Positions 18,174-28,122 are shown, counted from the stretch's first letter. The stretch is 64,000 nucleotides of DNA from Bombilactobacillus mellis (GCF_000967245.1 NZ_KQ033877.1:141660-205659), one strand, 5' to 3'. Notes: a model not told the origin generated them from the letters alone. Translations and numbers: made by a program.

Positions 18174-18708
18174 ATGAGAAAATTATGGTTACGATATTTT
18201 AGATTTGTTTGAATATGTATAGTGATTTTTAGTATCGGATTGAATGGAGCAGTGACGCTTAGTGCAAAAATAGCGTTTACTGATAAAAGTTTAAGCAACC
18301 CCGCAACGGCTTTATTGTCTAAGCCCCGAAACTCATTTCTAGATTTGCAATTACCACAGAATATTTCTTCAACTGAAGTTCAAACTGGAGATTTCAACTT
18401 AAAAAGTAGCGGCACTTGGGATACCGATAAGAATACTAATTTGGTCAATTTAAATTGGGAATCGTTGGGTGACAATGTGTCAGTTTCAGAGTACAACCCA
18501 ATTTAATTCGGTACATCCGTTAGAAAATTCATGGGAAAATATCTCTACTAAGTATAATCATAAAGTGAAGATTTGAAATGTTTATCCCTATAATGAAAAT
18601 TGTTTACAAAATTGGATGAATAAAACTGATAGTAGCACTGGTCAAAAGGTTTCCATTAAAGAAACTGTTAAGTCTCGCATTGATTGGTTTGGCCCACCTT
18701 CTCTGTAA
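18174..18708 (+). pseudogene. Decayed secreted-protein gene (stops and frameshift)
   Basis: From ATG 18174 the frame reads MRKLWLRYFRFV, then TGA (18210), then a hydrophobic stretch ending in TLSA, the shape of a signal peptide broken by a stop. The frame stays open to 18508. A +1 shift near 18480 lets reading continue through a second TGA (18576-18578) to 18708. The later part contains WENISTKYNHKVKI, stop, then NVYPYNENCLQNWM, which resembles the N-terminal domain of secreted proteins I have seen in lactic acid bacteria, but I cannot name the family. No ribosome site precedes it. The 258 bases between cytX and this relic (17916-18173) hold nothing I can identify. Confidence 0.65.
18652..18708 (+). 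pseudogene. Remnant of the 3' end of a fructose-bisphosphate aldolase gene
   Basis: These last 18 codons before the stop read SIKETVKSRIDWFGPPSL. The C-terminus of the intact Fba 2.2 kb upstream is AIKETVKERIAWFGTPAV, so 11 of 18 residues are identical, and the DNA shares a block of 15 bases. It is in frame with the second half of the secreted-protein relic, so the two are joined. It most likely marks an old recombination or a lost second fba copy. Confidence 0.7.
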
Positions 18709-18729
18709 GAACTAAATAGTTTAATTCAT

Positions 18730-18765
18730 AAAAAAGCTCTAACGTTATTTTTCAGAGCTTTTTTA
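18730..18765 (+). terminator. Terminator downstream of the pseudogene
   Basis: An 11-bp stem (AAAAAAGCTCT with AGAGCTTTTTT) with a 13-base loop and T tract lies about 20 bases after the relic's stop codon. It suggests the dead gene was once a normal transcription unit. Confidence 0.85.
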
Positions 18766-18783
18766 TAATTTTTGAATTATTTA

Positions 18784-18814
18784 TTGACAAGAAATCGGTT
18801 TCCTAGGTTATTAT
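18784..18814 (+). promoter_or_regulatory. Probable gldA promoter
   Basis: A consensus TTGACA (18784-18789) is followed by TATTAT at 18809-18814, 19 bases on, which is slightly long. It is about 100 bases before the gldA start. Confidence 0.45.
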
Positions 18815-18915
18815 TTAGATAGTAAAATTAATCACAATTAATAATTTAGTTTGTTTAAAAATATCAAACAGTAAGATTATTAATTCTGATTAGTTATTTA
18901 TAAAAGGAGATTACC

Positions 18916-20013
18916 ATGGCTAAAATCTTTACAAGTCCCAGTACCTATATTCAAGGTGAAGGAGAATTATTTAAAAGTCAACAATATCTGGATAAATATG
19001 GGAAAAATGTGCTTTTATTATCAGATGAAACAGTTTTAAAGATTGTGGGAAACCAGTTTACTGATTATTTAGAGCAGAACGGTTTTCAAGTAACAGTTGC
19101 TACGTTTAAAGGTGAAGCCTCAGAAACTGAAATCAATCGTGTGTCTAAAATTGCTGCGGATGAACATTCCGAAATGATTATTGGTTTAGGCGGTGGGAAA
19201 ACCATTGACTCAGCTAAAGCTATAGGTGATAACTTGGGAATTAATGTAATTATTGCGCCTACTTTGGCTTCAACGGATGCACCTTGCTCACGGCTCTCAG
19301 TAATTTATACTGATGAGGGTCAATTTGACCATTACCGTTTCTATAATAAAAATCCTGACCTGGTTTTACTAGATACCCAAGTAATTTCTCAAGCTCCGGT
19401 TCAATTATTAATTTCTGGTATTGCGGATGCATTAGCTACTAATGTAGAAGCTACCGATGTACGTCAAGCTAAGGCTGATAATATGGTTAACGGCAAGCAA
19501 GCCTTAGCTGCTCAAGCGATTGGGCAAGCTTGTGAAGATAATTTATTTGCTTATGCTAAATTAGCTATTGCAGCCAATAAGGCCCAAGTTGTAACAGATG
19601 CTTTTAATAGGGTTGTAGAAGCTAATACTTTATTGAGCGGTTTAGGCTTTGAAAGTGGGGGCTTGGCAGCTGCGCACGCGATTCATAATGGTTTTACTGC
19701 TCTTCATGGAGATATTCATAAATTATCCCATGGTCAAAAAGTGGCCTACGGAACGTTGGTAGAATTGATCTTAAATGGCAGTGATCGTCAGCGCTTTGAA
19801 AAATTCTTAAACTTTGATTTAGAATTAGGCTTACCTACCACTTTGGCAGATTTAAATCTGGCCTCCGTTAGTGATGAAGATTTAATGAAAGTGGCTCAAC
19901 AAGCTTGCGCTGAAGGGGATACCATGAATTGCATGCCCGGTGAGGTCACTGTCGAAGAGGTTTTTGCGGCTATTAAGACTGTAGATGCATACAGTAAAGA
20001 TTATCAAAATTAA
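18916..20013 (+). CDS. gldA: Glycerol dehydrogenase
   Basis: This 365-residue NAD-dependent iron/zinc alcohol dehydrogenase interconverts glycerol and dihydroxyacetone. Visible are the NAD-binding GLGGGKTIDSAKA near residue 93, the APTLASTDAPCS segment, and the metal ligands Asp in GIADALATNVEA (about 171) and His in AAHAIHNG and LSHGQKVAYG (about 254 and 271). Length and motifs are normal for GldA. The ATG follows AAAGGAG. No dihydroxyacetone kinase is adjacent, so whether it runs toward oxidation or NAD regeneration is open. Confidence 0.93.
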   Translation: MAKIFTSPSTYIQGEGELFKSQQYLDKYGKNVLLLSDETVLKIVGNQFTDYLEQNGFQVTVATFKGEASETEINRVSKIAADEHSEMIIGLGGGKTIDSAKAIGDNLGINVIIAPTLASTDAPCSRLSVIYTDEGQFDHYRFYNKNPDLVLLDTQVISQAPVQLLISGIADALATNVEATDVRQAKADNMVNGKQALAAQAIGQACEDNLFAYAKLAIAANKAQVVTDAFNRVVEANTLLSGLGFESGGLAAAHAIHNGFTALHGDIHKLSHGQKVAYGTLVELILNGSDRQRFEKFLNFDLELGLPTTLADLNLASVSDEDLMKVAQQACAEGDTMNCMPGEVTVEEVFAAIKTVDAYSKDYQN

Positions 20014-20043
20014 TTTGTAGTCGATTGTACTGATGACTAATAA

Positions 20044-20084
20044 AAAAAGATTTTCCAGAATAGTTAATCTGGAGAATCTTTTTT
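20044..20084. terminator. Terminator between gldA and the convergent CNNM gene
   Basis: A long stem (about 16 bp including one G-T pair) with an 8-base loop has A and T runs on both sides and can serve both convergent genes. Confidence 0.88.
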
Positions 20085-20089
20085 ATTTA

Positions 20090-21460
20090 TTATTCACTTT
20101 CCGTAACTGATTTAAGGGTTGTGTTTTTGGCTTTAGGAGCATTCTTATCAATTGTGACTCGAAATTTATTTATATAAGAATGCTCAAAATCAGTTACTTC
20201 TAGAGTATATTTTTCTAGGTGTAAAATACTTCCCAGGTGCAGATTGGGATATTTATCAATAAAATAACCAGCTAAAGTGACAATGTCTGTTTCTTTAAAT
20301 TCATCGATGTCCGTTTTAAAATAGCGGGCAAAGTCATATAAGGTCGTTTTCCCACTAACCGTGTAGGATCCATCTTCATTTTTAATAATATATTCTTCAG
20401 AAACGTTATCGACTTCATCTTTAACAGTGCCAAATAATTCTTCATAAATATCTTTATCTGTAACAATCCCACTAGTACCGCCATATTCATCAACCACGAC
20501 TACAATCGGGGTTTGTTTAGAAATCATTTGTGTAAGAATACTATGAATAGGCATTGTCTCAGGAACAGTTACGATGGAACGCAATAAACGACTGATTGGC
20601 AATTTTCCATTAACTTGTTTTTGGCGGACTAAATCATAAACATAGACATAACCCAAAATCTTGTCTTTATCATTATCCGCTACTACTGGAAAACGAGAAA
20701 AACCTTGCTGCAGATAATCTTTGACAACATCGTCTACTGTATCTGTAATATCAACGACATATAATCGTGTACGGTCAATCATGATATCCTTAGCTACTTT
20801 GTCATTGAGATCAAAGGCTCTTTGCATATAAAGGAGATCATTTTTATCAAGTTGACCATTGGTTACTGAGGCTTGGGAGAGACGTAGAATTTCTGATTGT
20901 GTAAAAACTTCACTTTCAGAATCAGCTGGTTTCATACCCAGCATTTTAACAATTCCAGTTGCTGAAACATTCAATAACCAAACAAATGGATAAGCTATTG
21001 TATGAAAAGCCTTCAAGGGGGTTACAGTCAGCATCAGAACTTTCATAGGCAGATCAATGGCGATATTTTTCGGAACGATTTCGGTAATTACTACCTGTAA
21101 GTAAGTTAAAAGTAATAGAGCAACAACCGAACCGATAGCATGTAAAGAAGCGGAAGATTTTAAGGTCATATTTAAAACGCTATCGAAAAAGGCTTGTAAA
21201 GTATCTTCGCCAATCCAACCAAGAATTAGACTGGTTACGGTTGTTCCTACCTGTGTGGTTGAAAGATATTCATTAAGGTTATTGACCATGTGAAGAGCAC
21301 GCTGCAATTTTTTAGTGTTGCCTTCCTTTTGTTCTAGAGCATCTTCAATTTGACTTGGTCGAGTAGAAACTAAGGCAAATTCTGCCAGGATAAAGAAAAA
21401 TGCCAGAATAAAAATAATGATGATCCAAATTAGATTAATAAATATCTGAGAGTCAGACAA
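20090..21460 (-). CDS. CNNM/CorC-type membrane protein (DUF21, CBS pair, CorC_HlyC)
   Basis: This 456-residue protein has an N-terminal DUF21 membrane domain with four hydrophobic segments (to about residue 195), a pair of CBS domains (about 205-335, with DIMIDRTRLYVVDI and VVVVDEYGGTSGIVTDKDIYEELFG), and a C-terminal CorC_HlyC domain. These proteins, often labelled hemolysins, are linked to magnesium or cobalt export or homeostasis; a haemolytic role is not implied. The start appears to be TTG 21460, with TGGGGA upstream at a normal distance. It is transcribed alone. Confidence 0.9.
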   Translation of the reverse strand: MSDSQIFINLIWIIIIFILAFFFILAEFALVSTRPSQIEDALEQKEGNTKKLQRALHMVNNLNEYLSTTQVGTTVTSLILGWIGEDTLQAFFDSVLNMTLKSSASLHAIGSVVALLLLTYLQVVITEIVPKNIAIDLPMKVLMLTVTPLKAFHTIAYPFVWLLNVSATGIVKMLGMKPADSESEVFTQSEILRLSQASVTNGQLDKNDLLYMQRAFDLNDKVAKDIMIDRTRLYVVDITDTVDDVVKDYLQQGFSRFPVVADNDKDKILGYVYVYDLVRQKQVNGKLPISRLLRSIVTVPETMPIHSILTQMISKQTPIVVVVDEYGGTSGIVTDKDIYEELFGTVKDEVDNVSEEYIIKNEDGSYTVSGKTTLYDFARYFKTDIDEFKETDIVTLAGYFIDKYPNLHLGSILHLEKYTLEVTDFEHSYINKFRVTIDKNAPKAKNTTLKSVTESE

Positions 21461-21590
21461 TTATTATTCCCCATTTCTAATATTTTAATTTAATTATACC
21501 AGTGATTAAGTTTTAAGCCTATTCAGATAGGTGATATTTGTCAAGGATTATCATTTGATCACTTAAATTAGAGATTTTTCTAATCTAATA

Positions 21591-21626
21591 AAAAGGACTA
21601 GAAAAGTACTTTTCTAGTCCCTTTTT
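21591..21626 (-). terminator. Terminator after the GH73 autolysin gene
   Basis: A perfect 26-base palindrome (GGACTAGAAAAGT and its complement) flanked by A and T runs lies about 30 bases beyond the autolysin stop codon. Confidence 0.85.
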
Positions 21627-21649
21627 AAGATACTGAATAAAATTGAATT

Positions 21650-23461
21650 CTAGCCGATAACTGCTACATAGCAAGTAGTTCCGCTATAGGATAGATAGTA
21701 TAACCAAGTGTAGCCATCGCCAACCACTTTGCCATTATAAAAAACTTTTTGTCCAGCATTGTAGGATCCAACAATTTTGCCTTGTAAACTGGGTTTTAAG
21801 CGAATATTAGTAGCGACTTTAAAGGTATAAGTGCCATAATTAGCTATCGGAGAGGTACCAGGAGTAGATGTAGCAGCTGGCTTTTGTTCATTATTTAGAG
21901 GTACATAGCAAGTGGTACCTGAATAAGAGAGATAACGTAACCAGCTTGTGCCATTTGCGTTAACTTTGCCATTGTAAAAGACCCTTTGTCCAGCAGCATA
22001 ATGACCCACAACTTTACTATTAAGATTAGTTTCTGTATAGATATTAGTAGTTTTGGGGAAAGTATAAACACCGGATTCATTTTGAACAGTGGACTGATTA
22101 TCATGCGGAGTCTTATTACTATTATTACTGCTATTGTCTAAAAGAGGTGAGTAGTCAGCAGCCACCATGGCCACATAACAAGTTTTACCGGAGGAACTCA
22201 GATATTTAAGCCAAATATAGCCATCGGCATTAACTTTGCCATTGTAATAAACATGCTGTCCGGTAGCATAGCGTCCGATAATGGTTCCCTGCAAACTAGG
22301 ACTGGTACGAATATTAGTATCCACTTGAAAAGTATAAACACCGTTGCTATCGTTTACTGCAGGAGTATTAGGAGTTGTGGATTGATTGCCATTGTTGGAA
22401 TTAATAGGAACATAACAAGTTTTTCCGGAATACGAGGTGTAACGTAACCACGTTAGTCCTTCAGCTTGAATTTTATCGTTATAAATGACCGTCTGTCCTT
22501 TTTGATATTGTCCCACCACTTGACCATGAGTACTGGTACTAGTATAAATATTGGTAGCCTGCGTAAAAGTATAGGTACCATTATTTTGATTATTATTAGG
22601 AACTACCGGCTGGGAATTAGAGTTGTTACTACCTTGTCCCAGTGCTTCTTGATCCCAAGCTTGAAGATTATTACTTTCAATGATATTAATTAAATATTGT
22701 GCATAACTGCTGGAAGTAGCATACCCATCCTGCTGTAATAATTGAGCCACCTGTCGATAATTGGTAACCCCTAAAATATTATGATAACGAGAATTGCTGT
22801 TTAAAAAGACCCCATGATCGGTGATACTTTCAGCCCAGCTGGAATAAGCCCTAAACTGAGCATTAATATTAATAGTATTGCCGCTAACTTCCTCATTAGT
22901 AGGCAGTGTCACTGATTGTCCATTATTGGAACCTTTGATCCCGAACAGGTTATGATATTGCTGGGCTAGTTGGGAATTACCCCAGCCAGATTCTAGAATA
23001 GCTTGTGCTGCTGTAATAGAAGGTAAGATATGGTATTGTTGCCAGCCACTAATGGAGCCTGGCTTGATCTGACTAAGAAAGCTGGCCGGCGACAAATAAT
23101 TACTTATAGTGCTAAAAGTATTAATCGAATTATCAGTGTTGGCGGTATTGGCAGAAGCAACAGCTGCTCTGGTAGCAAAATTATTATTCGAATTATCAGT
23201 CGTTGCCGAAGAAGCTGGAGCTGATATGCTATTATTGGAAGAGGTTGTATTAGTTTGAGAATCGGCCTGATTGGCAGAGCTGGAATTAATATTAGCAGCT
23301 GAATCATTTGAATTATTAGTAGTAGCAGGTTCTACACTTTGATTATTATTCAATTGTGGTGCTAAATTATTATTATCTGCTTTAGCGTTTTGAGCAGGTA
23401 AAGTCGTTAAAATAGTGGCTGAAACTAAAACAGCCGACCAAAATAAATTATTCTTTTTCAT
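21650..23461 (-). CDS. Secreted GH73 N-acetylglucosaminidase with four SH3 repeats
   Basis: This 603-residue exported cell-wall hydrolase begins with a signal peptide (probable cut after AKA at residue 28), then an Asn/Ser/Thr-rich linker to about residue 115. The glucosaminidase domain spans about 125-272, with the likely catalytic Glu157 in AILESGWGNS and HNLFGIKG. Four bacterial SH3 repeats of about 59 residues follow at 295-353, 374-432, 464-522 and 543-602, each opening with G-x-YTF and closing with S-G-x-TCYV. They probably bind peptidoglycan. It likely cuts glycan strands during growth or cell separation. The repeats are similar but not identical, so this is not a recent expansion. GGGGGAG precedes the ATG. 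Confidence 0.92.
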   Translation of the reverse strand: MKKNNLFWSAVLVSATILTTLPAQNAKADNNNLAPQLNNNQSVEPATTNNSNDSAANINSSSANQADSQTNTTSSNNSISAPASSATTDNSNNNFATRAAVASANTANTDNSINTFSTISNYLSPASFLSQIKPGSISGWQQYHILPSITAAQAILESGWGNSQLAQQYHNLFGIKGSNNGQSVTLPTNEEVSGNTININAQFRAYSSWAESITDHGVFLNSNSRYHNILGVTNYRQVAQLLQQDGYATSSSYAQYLINIIESNNLQAWDQEALGQGSNNSNSQPVVPNNNQNNGTYTFTQATNIYTSTSTHGQVVGQYQKGQTVIYNDKIQAEGLTWLRYTSYSGKTCYVPINSNNGNQSTTPNTPAVNDSNGVYTFQVDTNIRTSPSLQGTIIGRYATGQHVYYNGKVNADGYIWLKYLSSSGKTCYVAMVAADYSPLLDNSSNNSNKTPHDNQSTVQNESGVYTFPKTTNIYTETNLNSKVVGHYAAGQRVFYNGKVNANGTSWLRYLSYSGTTCYVPLNNEQKPAATSTPGTSPIANYGTYTFKVATNIRLKPSLQGKIVGSYNAGQKVFYNGKVVGDGYTWLYYLSYSGTTCYVAVIG

Positions 23462-23632
23462 AATTGAAGCTCCCCCTCATAATAGATGCTTCGTTAAAGT
23501 TACTAACTGGAATAAGTAATAAAAAATTAGGATAAATTTAATGAATTCTTAAGTTTTAGTCTACCACAATCAGCAAAGAACATCTACTTGAAACAAATTA
23601 AGTAATTAACGTTTATTGGAGAAGTAAATTAG

Positions 23633-24358
23633 ATGAAAAAACCATTATATGTATCTTTAGCAAATACTATTAAACATAACATTTCTCATCATCATTATGC
23701 AGGAATGAAATTGCCTGATGAACGGACTTTAGCCCAAAATTTTGCTGTCAGTCGCAGTTCGATTAAACGGGCGATTCAATTGTTGGCAGATCAAGGAATT
23801 ATCTTTAAAAAACAAGGATCTGGTAATTTTATTAATCCTCTGTTTCTTCGTAATAAAACCGCGTTTGATTATACAGGTGATAATGTGGGATTAACAACCT
23901 CAATTGTAACTAATGGTAAACAGCAAACGATTAAAGTACTTAGTTTAGATGTAGTTAAACCTAGTTCAGATATTCGAGAGAATCTGTTTTTGAATGATGA
24001 TGATTTTGTCTATAGCTTTAAGCGACTGCGACAATTAGATCAACAACCGATTTTAATTGAGCAAAGTTATATTCCGGTGCGGACTTTTCCTCAATTATCC
24101 CAGTCTTTATTAGAAAATTCTTTATTTAACTATTTAGAGGATAAAGAAAATACGATTATCAATCGTGCCTATTTGGATATTACTACACAGCCGTCGACAG
24201 CAGAAGATCAGCGTTTGTTGCATTTGAAAGCGACTGAACCAGTAGGAATTTTGGCTGGTATTTTTTTTGTTGATGATGGAACTCCTTTTGAATATTCAAG
24301 CATGCGTTTGCATTACCGTTATTTAAATTTCTCGACGTTTGTTAATCTCAACAAATAA
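23633..24358 (+). CDS. GntR-family regulator with UTRA sensor domain
   Basis: This 241-residue transcription factor has an N-terminal winged helix (about 1-70, with LPDERTLAQNFAVSRSSIKRAIQLLADQGII) and a UTRA ligand-binding domain (about 85-235). UTRA domains sense sugar phosphates or similar small molecules. It ends 90 bases upstream of xpkA on the same strand, with a separate strong promoter between, so it may control the phosphoketolase gene. That link is inferred from position only. Confidence 0.88.
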   Translation: MKKPLYVSLANTIKHNISHHHYAGMKLPDERTLAQNFAVSRSSIKRAIQLLADQGIIFKKQGSGNFINPLFLRNKTAFDYTGDNVGLTTSIVTNGKQQTIKVLSLDVVKPSSDIRENLFLNDDDFVYSFKRLRQLDQQPILIEQSYIPVRTFPQLSQSLLENSLFNYLEDKENTIINRAYLDITTQPSTAEDQRLLHLKATEPVGILAGIFFVDDGTPFEYSSMRLHYRYLNFSTFVNLNK

Positions 24359-24385
24359 ATTGGAGCGCACCAATTTTTAAAATGG

Positions 24386-24414
24386 TTGACAAATATAGGA
24401 GAACAGTTTATAAA
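24386..24414 (+). promoter_or_regulatory. Strong promoter of xpkA
   Basis: TTGACA (24386-24391), a 17-base spacer and TATAAA (24409-24414) form a near-consensus sigma-A promoter. An imperfect palindrome TAGTGTGTAAACTA (24415-24428) sits at the start point and could be an operator for the upstream GntR-type regulator. Confidence 0.75.
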
Positions 24415-24447
24415 TAGTGTGTAAACTAAATTGTGGGAGGTCATCAA

Positions 24448-26814
24448 ATGACAGACTATAGTAGCCCTGAATATTTTCAATTAATGAATAAATATTTTAA
24501 TGCGGCTAATTATATTTCCGTAGGTCAATTATATTTAAAAGATAATCCTTTATTAAGACGTCCTTTGAAATCCAGCGATGTCAAAGTTCATCCAATTGGA
24601 CATTGGGGAACTATCGCTGGGCAAAATTTTATTTATAGTCATTTAAACCGTGTCATTAACAAATACAATCTGAATATGTTTTATATTGAAGGCCCAGGTC
24701 ATGGTGGGCAGGTGATGGTTTCTAATTCTTATCTTGATGGTAGTTATAGTGAAATCTATCCTGAAATCAGCCAAGATGAAGCAGGCTTGCAAAAGCTTTT
24801 CAAGCAATTCTCCTTTCCGGGGGGCGTTGCTTCTCATGCAGCTCCGGAGACTCCAGGTTCAATTCATGAAGGTGGCGAATTAGGCTATTCTATTTCCCAT
24901 GGTGTGGGTGCTATTTTAGATAACCCTGATGTGATTAGTGCTGTAGTTGTGGGTGACGGTGAATCTGAAACCGGTCCTTTGGCTACCTCATGGTTTTCGA
25001 ATGTCTTTATTAATCCGGTTAATGATGGAGCCGTTTTACCAATCTTAAATTTAAATGGGTTTAAGATTTCTAATCCAACTATTCTTTCACGCAAGACGGA
25101 TGCAGAATTAACTAAGTATTTTGAAGGCCTTGGTTGGGAACCAATTTTTGTTGAAGGTGACGATCCAATCAAGCTTAACCCGGTGATGGCCCAAGCAATG
25201 GATCAAGCGATTGAAAAAATTCAAGCTATTCAAACAAAGGCGCGCCAAAATTCAGCTGCTGAAGCTACCCGCCCAGTCTGGCCGCTAATTATTTTCCGTG
25301 CACCTAAGGGCTGGACTGGTCCAAAAGAATGGGATAATGCACCGATTGAGGGATCATTTAGAGCACACCAAATTCCAATTCCAGTTGATCAAAAAGATAT
25401 GGAACATGCGGATGCACTGGTTTCGTGGCTAAAATCTTATCATCCTGAAGAATTATTTGATGAAAATGGTACTTTAAAACCAGAAATCAGAGATTTGGCA
25501 CCTAAGGGTCAACAAAGAATGGCAATGAACCCTATTACTAATGGTGGTTTAGATCCGAAACCATTGACCTTGCCTGATTATCGTGATTATCAATTGAAAT
25601 TTACACAACCAGGCCAGTCAGATGCACAAGATATGATTGAATTTGGTAAGTATCTTCGTGATTTAATTAAAAAGAATCCTGCAACTTTCCGAATTTTTGG
25701 ACCTGATGAAACGATGTCCAACCGTTTGAATCATATTTTTGAAGCTTCTGAGCGGCAATGGATGGAACCTATTAAAAAGCCTAATGATCAGTTTGAAGCA
25801 CCTGCTGGTCGAGTTTTAGATGCCCAATTGTCTGAACATCAAGCTGAGGGTTGGCTGGAAGGCTATACTTTGACTGGTCGTCATGGAATTTTTGCCAGTT
25901 ATGAAGCCTTTTTACGGGTAGTTGATTCAATGTTGACACAACACTTCAAGTGGTTGCGTAAGGCTGATGAACAAAGTTGGCGGAAGAAATATCCGGCTCT
26001 GAATATTATTTCTACTTCAACTTCTTTCCAACAGGATCATAATGGTTATACACATCAAGATCCTGGCATTTTATCCCACTTAGCAGAAAAGAAATCTAAA
26101 TATATTCGGGAATATCTACCAGCTGATACTAATACGCTTTTGGCTTTAGCTGATCGCGTTTTAAATGATCAAGAAGTTATTAATTTAATTATTGCTTCTA
26201 AACAACCACGGCCACAGTTCTACTCAATGAAAGAAGCAGAAGAACTCGTGGATAAAGGCTTAAAGGTTATTGATTGGGCAAGTAACGATCAGGGTCAAAA
26301 ACCTGATATTATCTTTGCAGCTGCCGGAACAGAACCTAATATGGAATCTTTGGCAGCAATTGATATTTTGCATCAGAATTTCCCAGATTTGAAAATTAGA
26401 TTTATCAATGTTGTGGACTTATTAAAATTACAGGTTCCTGCTCGCAATGATCGTGGTTTAAGCCAGGATGAATTTGATGCTTACTTTACCCCCGATACAC
26501 CAATTATCTTTGCTTTCCATGGTTTTGAAGATATCTTGCGTGATATTTTCTATGATCGCCAAAATTATAATATGCATGCTCATGGATATCGGGAAAATGG
26601 AGATATTACAACACCATTTGATATGCGGGTTGTAAATTCCATGGATCGTTTCCATTTAGCACAACATGCTAGCCAGTTAGTTTATGGTGAAAAAGCACAG
26701 GACTTTAGCCAACAGATGGATCAAAAATTACAAGAACATCATGCTTATATTCGCCAAAACGGTGAAGATTTGCCAGAAGTTCAAAATTGGAAATTTACAG
26801 GTTTTCAAAAGTAA
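24448..26814 (+). CDS. xpkA: Xylulose-5-phosphate/fructose-6-phosphate phosphoketolase
   Basis: This 788-residue thiamine-pyrophosphate enzyme cleaves xylulose 5-phosphate with phosphate into acetyl phosphate and glyceraldehyde 3-phosphate. Family signatures are visible: [18 protein letters not shown] near residue 50, the EGPGHGGQ motif, the TPP-binding [31 protein letters not shown] and [18 protein letters not shown] 24448 has GGAGG seven bases upstream; a GTG five codons earlier overlaps that site. It is the expected exit route for arabinose processed by the locus at 51-55 kb. It has its own strong promoter and terminator. Confidence 0.97.
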   Translation: MTDYSSPEYFQLMNKYFNAANYISVGQLYLKDNPLLRRPLKSSDVKVHPIGHWGTIAGQNFIYSHLNRVINKYNLNMFYIEGPGHGGQVMVSNSYLDGSYSEIYPEISQDEAGLQKLFKQFSFPGGVASHAAPETPGSIHEGGELGYSISHGVGAILDNPDVISAVVVGDGESETGPLATSWFSNVFINPVNDGAVLPILNLNGFKISNPTILSRKTDAELTKYFEGLGWEPIFVEGDDPIKLNPVMAQAMDQAIEKIQAIQTKARQNSAAEATRPVWPLIIFRAPKGWTGPKEWDNAPIEGSFRAHQIPIPVDQKDMEHADALVSWLKSYHPEELFDENGTLKPEIRDLAPKGQQRMAMNPITNGGLDPKPLTLPDYRDYQLKFTQPGQSDAQDMIEFGKYLRDLIKKNPATFRIFGPDETMSNRLNHIFEASERQWMEPIKKPNDQFEAPAGRVLDAQLSEHQAEGWLEGYTLTGRHGIFASYEAFLRVVDSMLTQHFKWLRKADEQSWRKKYPALNIISTSTSFQQDHNGYTHQDPGILSHLAEKKSKYIREYLPADTNTLLALADRVLNDQEVINLIIASKQPRPQFYSMKEAEELVDKGLKVIDWASNDQGQKPDIIFAAAGTEPNMESLAAIDILHQNFPDLKIRFINVVDLLKLQVPARNDRGLSQDEFDAYFTPDTPIIFAFHGFEDILRDIFYDRQNYNMHAHGYRENGDITTPFDMRVVNSMDRFHLAQHASQLVYGEKAQDFSQQMDQKLQEHHAYIRQNGEDLPEVQNWKFTGFQK

Positions 26815-26849
26815 AACTGAATCTTAGCAATTTATCTGGATTAACCATT

Positions 26850-26882
26850 AAAAAACCACTCCTTTTATGGGAGTGGTTTTTT
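26850..26882. terminator. Bidirectional terminator after xpkA
   Basis: A 13-bp stem (AAAAAACCACTCC with GGAGTGGTTTTTT) lies between convergent xpkA and the dehydrogenase gene, with A/T runs suited to both directions. Confidence 0.9.
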
Positions 26883-26908
26883 CTTATTCAGAAATTTTAA
26901 AAAGGCAA

Positions 26909-27856
26909 TTACGACTCTTCTTGGTCTTCCTGTAATAGTTTTAATAGATTTTGGTCACGTTGGGCTACGATTTTTTGGGCCTGGCTGCTGTCCCAATTAA
27001 AAAATCCCTGACCACTTTTTAAACCCAAATGATTAGCAGCAACCATTTTTGTTAATAGAGGATCAGTTTTTTGTTCATTACTTAAATCAGCATATAAATA
27101 AGAACTAATATTTTTAAAAACATCTAGTCCGCCTAAGTCAGCGCTAGCGATCGGACCTACAAGACTCCAACGTCTTCCTAAACTATACTTAATAATTTCA
27201 TCAACGGCCTGAGGAGACGCAATATTAGAATTAATAATATGAAAAGCTTCGCGTAAAACTGCTAATTGAATACGATTACCGACAAAACCCAGGGCTTCTT
27301 TTTGAAGTGCAACAGCATGTTTACCAATTTTATTGAGTAAAGCCACGGTCATATCAATGGTCTTTTGATCCGTGGCTGCACCCGGAACTACTTCAACTAA
27401 AGGCATTAACTGCGCCGGATTCCAAAAATGTGCTACTACAAAACGATGGGGTTTTTGTAAGACCTGTTGTATTTTGGAAGGACTTAAGCCTGAAGTATTA
27501 GTCGCCAAGATAGTTTTTGGATTAACGTATTGTTCGACCTTTTGCCAAACCTCTTTTTTGATGGTGATATCTTCTATTACGGATTCAATAACAAAATCAG
27601 CATTTTTCAGACTTTGTTTATAATCTGTGCTGGGATGAATCCGGTTCAAAATAGTTTGCGGGTCATCTTTTAAAAGATGAGCTTGGTCCAAGGTCTGGAG
27701 GTCATTTTTAATAAGCTGCAGGCCATTATTTAAAGCGGTTTGCTTATTATCTAAAAGATTAACGTGATAATTATTTAAAGCAAATTGTAAGGCAATGGCA
27801 TGCCCCATAGTTCCGGCGCCAATATTAGTTATGTGAGTAATTTCATGTAGATCCAT
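26909..27856 (-). CDS. 3-hydroxyacyl-CoA dehydrogenase family protein
   Basis: This 315-residue NAD-dependent dehydrogenase has the Rossmann motif IGAGTMGHAIA near residue 12, VIESVIED, ATNTSGLSPSKI, and AHFWNPAQLMPLVEVVPG, with the C-terminal helical domain starting near LGFVGNRIQ. The family covers 3-hydroxybutyryl-CoA and L-gulonate type dehydrogenases. No other fatty-acid or butyrate gene is near, so an oxidoreductase acting on a hydroxy acid is as likely as one acting on an acyl-CoA. A GGAGG site precedes the ATG. Confidence 0.85.
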   Translation of the reverse strand: MDLHEITHITNIGAGTMGHAIALQFALNNYHVNLLDNKQTALNNGLQLIKNDLQTLDQAHLLKDDPQTILNRIHPSTDYKQSLKNADFVIESVIEDITIKKEVWQKVEQYVNPKTILATNTSGLSPSKIQQVLQKPHRFVVAHFWNPAQLMPLVEVVPGAATDQKTIDMTVALLNKIGKHAVALQKEALGFVGNRIQLAVLREAFHIINSNIASPQAVDEIIKYSLGRRWSLVGPIASADLGGLDVFKNISSYLYADLSNEQKTDPLLTKMVAANHLGLKSGQGFFNWDSSQAQKIVAQRDQNLLKLLQEDQEES

Positions 27857-28122
27857 GTTCCAACCTCCTAAAAGAATTATGAGCCAAGTAGGTCATATTA
27901 AAACCCTATACTTGGTTAGTGCTAGATTCTGTGAACTAATGAACAAATAATATTGTAACAACTTTAAAAAAGCCGTACAAGTCTTAGTTATAGACCATAA
28001 CCTTAGTAAATTCTTGGGGCTTATCCGAACCTGGTTTTTAAGGTAAAAGTAGTTCGATAGTTGATATTTTTGCTAATTAAGAGATGTCCGTCAAAGAAAT
28101 TAAATTTATTTAACAACAAAAT
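27857..28122. other. Intergenic stretch with no identified gene
   Basis: No coding frame with a ribosome site, RNA gene or clear repeat was seen between the dehydrogenase start and the terminator of the phosphatase gene. It presumably holds the dehydrogenase promoter, which I cannot place. Confidence 0.5.

Noticed and set aside
22000-22600. Direct repeats in the autolysin gene as a possible CRISPR-like or mobile repeat
   Set aside because: They are diverged SH3-domain repeats coding for protein at about 230-270 base intervals, not short regular repeats with spacers.
21895-23310. Several open frames on both strands within the autolysin gene
   Set aside because: They are by-products of low-complexity Asn/Ser/Thr codons in the real gene; none has a ribosome site or known domain.
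27960-28080. Inverted-repeat fragments between the dehydrogenase and phosphatase genes as a regulatory RNA
   Set aside because: The pairings are short and imperfect, and no promoter or T-run frames them.
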